Shown here piece after piece: positions 60,344-64,000 of a stretch of 64,000 bases of DNA. The notes below the pieces were generated by a model. It was not told the DNA's origin, made no database searches, and was given only the letters and a program-made list of their open reading frames with translations. Within the stretch, counting starts at the first letter, position 1. Every line of letters starts with the position of its first letter. Made by a program: the position numbers and the translations under genes. Source of the DNA: Mactromeris polynyma (Eukaryota; Mollusca; Bivalvia; Venerida; Mactridae); assembly GCA_032209605.1 (NCBI GenBank), contig JASFXZ010000008.1:3472001-3536000 (forward strand). The letters are read 5' to 3'.

Positions 60344-60759
60344 TATGGTGTAACCGTACAATACGTTATGTTGTATGGTGTAACGGTACAATACGTTATG
60401 TTGTATGGTGTAACCGTACAATACGTTATGTTGTATGGTGTAACCGTACAATACGTTATGTTGTATGGTGTAACCGTACAATACGTTATGTTGTATGGTG
60501 TAACCGTACTATACGTTATGTTGTATGGTGTAACCGTACAATACGTTATGTTGTATGGTGTAACCGTACAATACGTTATGTTGTATGGTGTAACCGTACA
60601 ATACGTTATGTTGTATGGTGTAACCGTACAATACGTTATGTTGTATGGTGTAACCGTACAATACGTTATGTTGTATGGTGTAACCGTACAATACGTTATG
60701 TTGTATGGTGTAACCGTACAATACGTTATGTTGTATGGTGTAACCGTACAATACGTTAT
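60344..60759 (+). repeat. 30-bp minisatellite, ~14 copies
   Basis: TATGGTGTAACCGTACAATA + CGTTATGTTG repeats with only two substitutions seen (AACGG in an early unit, GTACTATA in the sixth). The period is a multiple of three, so a 189-codon plus frame (ten-residue repeat GVTVQYVMLY) and a 92-codon minus frame run through it. Neither is taken as real. Confidence 0.98.
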
Positions 60760-60945
60760 TCTGCTTCCATTCTTCTCTTACATACAACGTTCAGGGACAT
60801 TGCAAAAACTCCGAATCTTATTTCTACGCAAACCTTTTGGTGCGTTTTAACCTTTTATTTTATGATAAAAAAATCCATTATCATTGTTATTGTAATATTA
60901 TTACTATATTTGTGATTGTTGTTCAGAAATCAAAGAGAGTTCAAT
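60760..60945. other. Unique AT-rich DNA
   Basis: Nothing of note lies between the array and the MITE. Confidence 0.6.
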
Positions 60946-61439
60946 GACCGGGGCCGGGTTTATAACGGATACTTACGTTCAGCACTCAAATCTCAAATCA
61001 CAAAATTTACTTTTATTTATCTGATAATGTCGGTATTTATGTATTTCATTTAATTTAATTGTATATATTTGTATTTTACCTGAATAAAGTCAATCAATAA
61101 AAGGGCTTACAGTGAAGTCAATGCATGAAATGTCAAATTAGTGCTAAATATTATTTTGTGTTCATTTTCTTTGTGATTATGAGGTATAGGAGTAATAATT
61201 TGATTTATATTATATGGGAATAATTGTTTGGTTGAGTGTGGCACATTCAGACTCATACTGCCCATTTTAACACTCAAATCTCAAAGAAAATGAGCCACAA
61301 AGAGACAAAGAGAATCCAGCATTCATTTAACATTATCATACATTTTCCACGCTGAAATATCAATTATCAGACTAATAAGAGTAAATTTCATAATTTGAGA
61401 TTTGAGTTCTGATTGTCCGTTATAATCCCGGGTCCAGTC
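60946..61439. mobile_element. Family-B MITE, unexpanded copy, 494 bp
   Basis: The left end GACCGGGGCCGGGTTTATAA + CGGATACTTACGTTCAGCAC + TCAAATCTCAAATCACAAAA pairs with the right end (complement GACTGGACCCGGGATTATAA + CGGACAATCAGAACTCAAAT + CTCAAATTATGAAATTTACT). The TIRs run ~80 bp. The interior has GTTTGGTTGAGTGTGGCACA around 61,229 and no reading frame. It is the same family as the 9.8-11 kb element and shows the state before tandem expansion. Confidence 0.85.
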
Positions 61440-64000
61440 AGAGGACATTGACGGTCATTTCATTAAAGTGGAGTTCTTTAAGACGGAAATGTGCAGAGAG
61501 TCGACCCGAGTTGCCACTTGTATTCATAGAAGAAACAATTTAGACAAACATTCATCAAATGTCAGGATTCAGAATGAAGTACACATTGCCAAATGACCTG
61601 TTGCGAAATCAAAAATGTGCCAACAGAAGTTTGGCGAAGCATTGACTATTGTTATTGTGCAATGTTTATTTAGGACAACTTATGTCGTACAAATCTATGT
61701 TTGACACAAAAATCCCGACTATAATATGAATCGACAACTTGTGACAGTTGTGAATGCAGCTTGTTATTAATTTACTGAATGAGTTATACAATTGTCAGAC
61801 ATTGTTCAGCAACTTCAGCGTATTTGTAACTTTACAATGGTACTTTATTTATATATTCATGTGTGTACCTCCTGTACTATGCAGTTTATTTATGTAATCT
61901 TTTAGACAGCAACGATTGCTCTATTTCGGATGCTGGACAGTTTATTGATATGACTCAACATATAATATAATGAAACAGAACGAAAACACACTTAAAAGTC
62001 AAACTGATGATATAAAGTTGGACGATCAAAACGTCCATCATCAGTATGTTTACATATATCTTGGTTATGTTACCGTATGTTGAAGTGTCTCTCACTATGT
62101 GGGAGTATGTTGGCGGCGGGTTGAGTTATACAAATTAAATGTTTGGCGTTGGTAATCAACAAATGTTTTACTGTTATGATGTTCAACATTATGAAATACT
62201 TATACATGTATTTCGGTTGCATAAAGTAAAAAATTACCAGTAGTTTCTCTTTTGTATAACTATGCGTTTATCTTGTAGGAATATTTCATTTTTAAATTTT
62301 AGACAATTAATTGAATGTTATTATTGATGGTAAAAAAATAATAGCAGTAAAACGAATGAAGCAATTAAAGTGTTTTTATGTTCGTATTCTATCGGTACAT
62401 ACTAAACTCCCTATGGTTCAGACAAAACAACTTGTACCATAATGAAGTAGTAAAATAATGAACTTACTAGATTTTCAGAATATAAATACATTTTATTTCC
62501 AAATTTATTGGTAAGAAATAAATAGTAATGAGATTAAAATAGACGATTGAGATTGAACAATGACTGATATATTATATGTATACGATTTACTTTGACATGA
62601 GCCTTCTGTACTGATTGTTTTTTCTCAGTCTTACATGAACAGAATGTAGTAATATTACAATTTATATTAGGTTCCGGACAAATGAATGAGAATTTGTATT
62701 ATTATGAACAAGCTGAATATTGTTTTTTTTTCATTTTTAATTCAACACTCGGTGTATACTCGTACTTGTATTTGATGAAGACAATGATACAACTTTACGT
62801 ATACTTTACGGCGCTCAATGACGTGTTCAATTATTTGTTTATTTATTTATTTGTTTTACAATTGTTTACCTAGTTGCGTATTTACAATTATTTTGACGAG
62901 TAAATAACTTAAATGTTCATGTCAGACTGATGTACACTCACCTGTAATTATTTACTCTTGATTACGTGACTTAAAGAATGTTGAATGTTTGTTTTAAGTA
63001 ATTATAAGTCTGCTTGCTGGCTGGGAAGCAAACTATTTGCATTGTTCCTTGGCAAAGGACCATTGCGAAGAATGCGCCAGATTATACGTATTAATTACAC
63101 ATTCTGCGATTTTATCACAAACCTTGCGCATACCAGGACGGACTACTTTATGCAAATTAGCAGTTTTTATCATGCTTTATGAACGTTTAATGACTACAAA
63201 TGATTAACTACATACTCTGATTGTATTAATTTATGAAGATACAATCACACTGAATGTTTGAATTGCTATCTGTCTGTGAATGCTTGTTAACATCCACGTT
63301 GTTCTCTCCTGCTTTGACCCGCTAACCTACATAGCCACAGTGGTGAGCAATAAATTTAACAACTATCGATACGTATCAATTATAGGGCGTCGAATTCAGT
63401 AACTTAATCACTTTATCAGACTAATAAATTAACAATGCTCAAATGAAGAATTTAATTACAATAGCGATTTTACATCTAATTATCGCTCAAACACTTCTAA
63501 AAATATGCTGAACAGTATAATGTGATTTTGGAACGATTGGGTTAACCTATTGTTGGCATGACAGACCAAATGTGTCCAATTTTTGTTCATTAAATCGTAA
63601 TCTTTGAATCACAACTATCGTGTTGCCAAAAAGATGAAGTTGACGATATGACCATATGTTATCAACAATTATGTTATATTGTTCGATATAGATAGGTCAT
63701 CGATATCTTACAACATCTTACGTCAAATAATATGAGAAGTACATTCAACCAGGTGGCCATTTTCACAATAAATGTGAATAGGATTTTCTGTCTCTTGTTA
63801 TAAATGACCTTTGATTGCATTTTTGCATTGGTTTAGTACAGACACGTTTTTTTTAACCAAAAACATTATTCGGCGCAATTAGTTTCAACCTATTAATTTT
63901 ACATTGATCTATAAACATAATTTTATTTACTTATTTCCGTCTTATCAATATAAATTGTACATATATCCAACTTTGATTGTGAAACAAGTTATCACAACTT
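61440..64000. other. Unique AT-rich DNA
   Basis: No gene is supported. It contains a bulged hairpin (ACTGATGAT 62,003-62,011 and GGACG 62,020-62,024 pairing with CGTCC and ATCATCAGT, 62,032-62,045) and a short TTTATTTATTTATTT run near 62,840. Confidence 0.45.

Noticed and set aside
60281..60850. 189-codon frame with a ten-residue repeat
   Set aside because: Explained by a 30-bp period, with random-looking flanks.

Overview
This window reads as AT-rich nuclear DNA from an animal, most plausibly a marine invertebrate such as a mollusc. The reasons are the lack of any operon-like gene packing, many short non-coding tandem arrays, several small non-autonomous repeat families with terminal inverted repeats (TIRs), and scattered short hairpins. 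The mollusc suggestion is inference only. I found no convincing protein-coding gene, tRNA, rRNA or CRISPR array. Every very long open frame lies inside a tandem array and follows from the unit length and composition. The non-repeat frames I examined are short and unrecognised.

Layout. 0-2.5 kb: a copy of dispersed family 'A' (+), a partial inverted copy, then a 118/119-bp array. 6.7-8 kb: a 46/38-bp array. 9.7-11 kb: family 'B', in which the TIR itself has become a 52-bp array and the interior a 34-bp array. 13.6-14.8 kb: unique DNA with twin hairpins. 16.4-17 kb: A copy (-) beside a 38-bp array. 21.7-22.6 kb: two A copies and a palindromic MITE-like hairpin. 27.5-35.7 kb: an 8.2-kb array of 45- and 40-bp units with nested higher-order repeats. 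36.7-37 kb: a GC-richer patch with two AGGTCA direct repeats. 38-39.7 kb: a 65-bp array. 41.2-41.7 kb: A copy followed by a 52-bp array. 45.1 kb: a perfect 30-bp array. 45.7-46 kb: a CpG-richer patch with a YY1-type motif and a TATA-like box. 47.8-51.4 kb: two direct A copies flanking a 3.1-kb array of 44-bp units. 55.05-55.43 kb: MITE 'C'. 56.2-57.4 kb: a 17-bp array. 58.2-59 kb: a 72-bp array. 60.3-60.8 kb: a 30-bp array. 60.9-61.4 kb: an unexpanded family-B MITE. The rest is AT-rich unique DNA.

By my boundaries the arrays total about 19 kb, roughly 30% of the window, in about 15 families. Most of these look unrelated in unit sequence. The main biological message is how minisatellites arise and evolve. 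One array is derived from a MITE terminus. Several arrays sit within about 100 bp of family-A copies. The largest array preserves what looks like a stepwise history, from a 40-bp unit to a 45-bp unit by a 5-bp duplication and then to a palindromic version, with later block duplications of 320, 675 and 680 bp.
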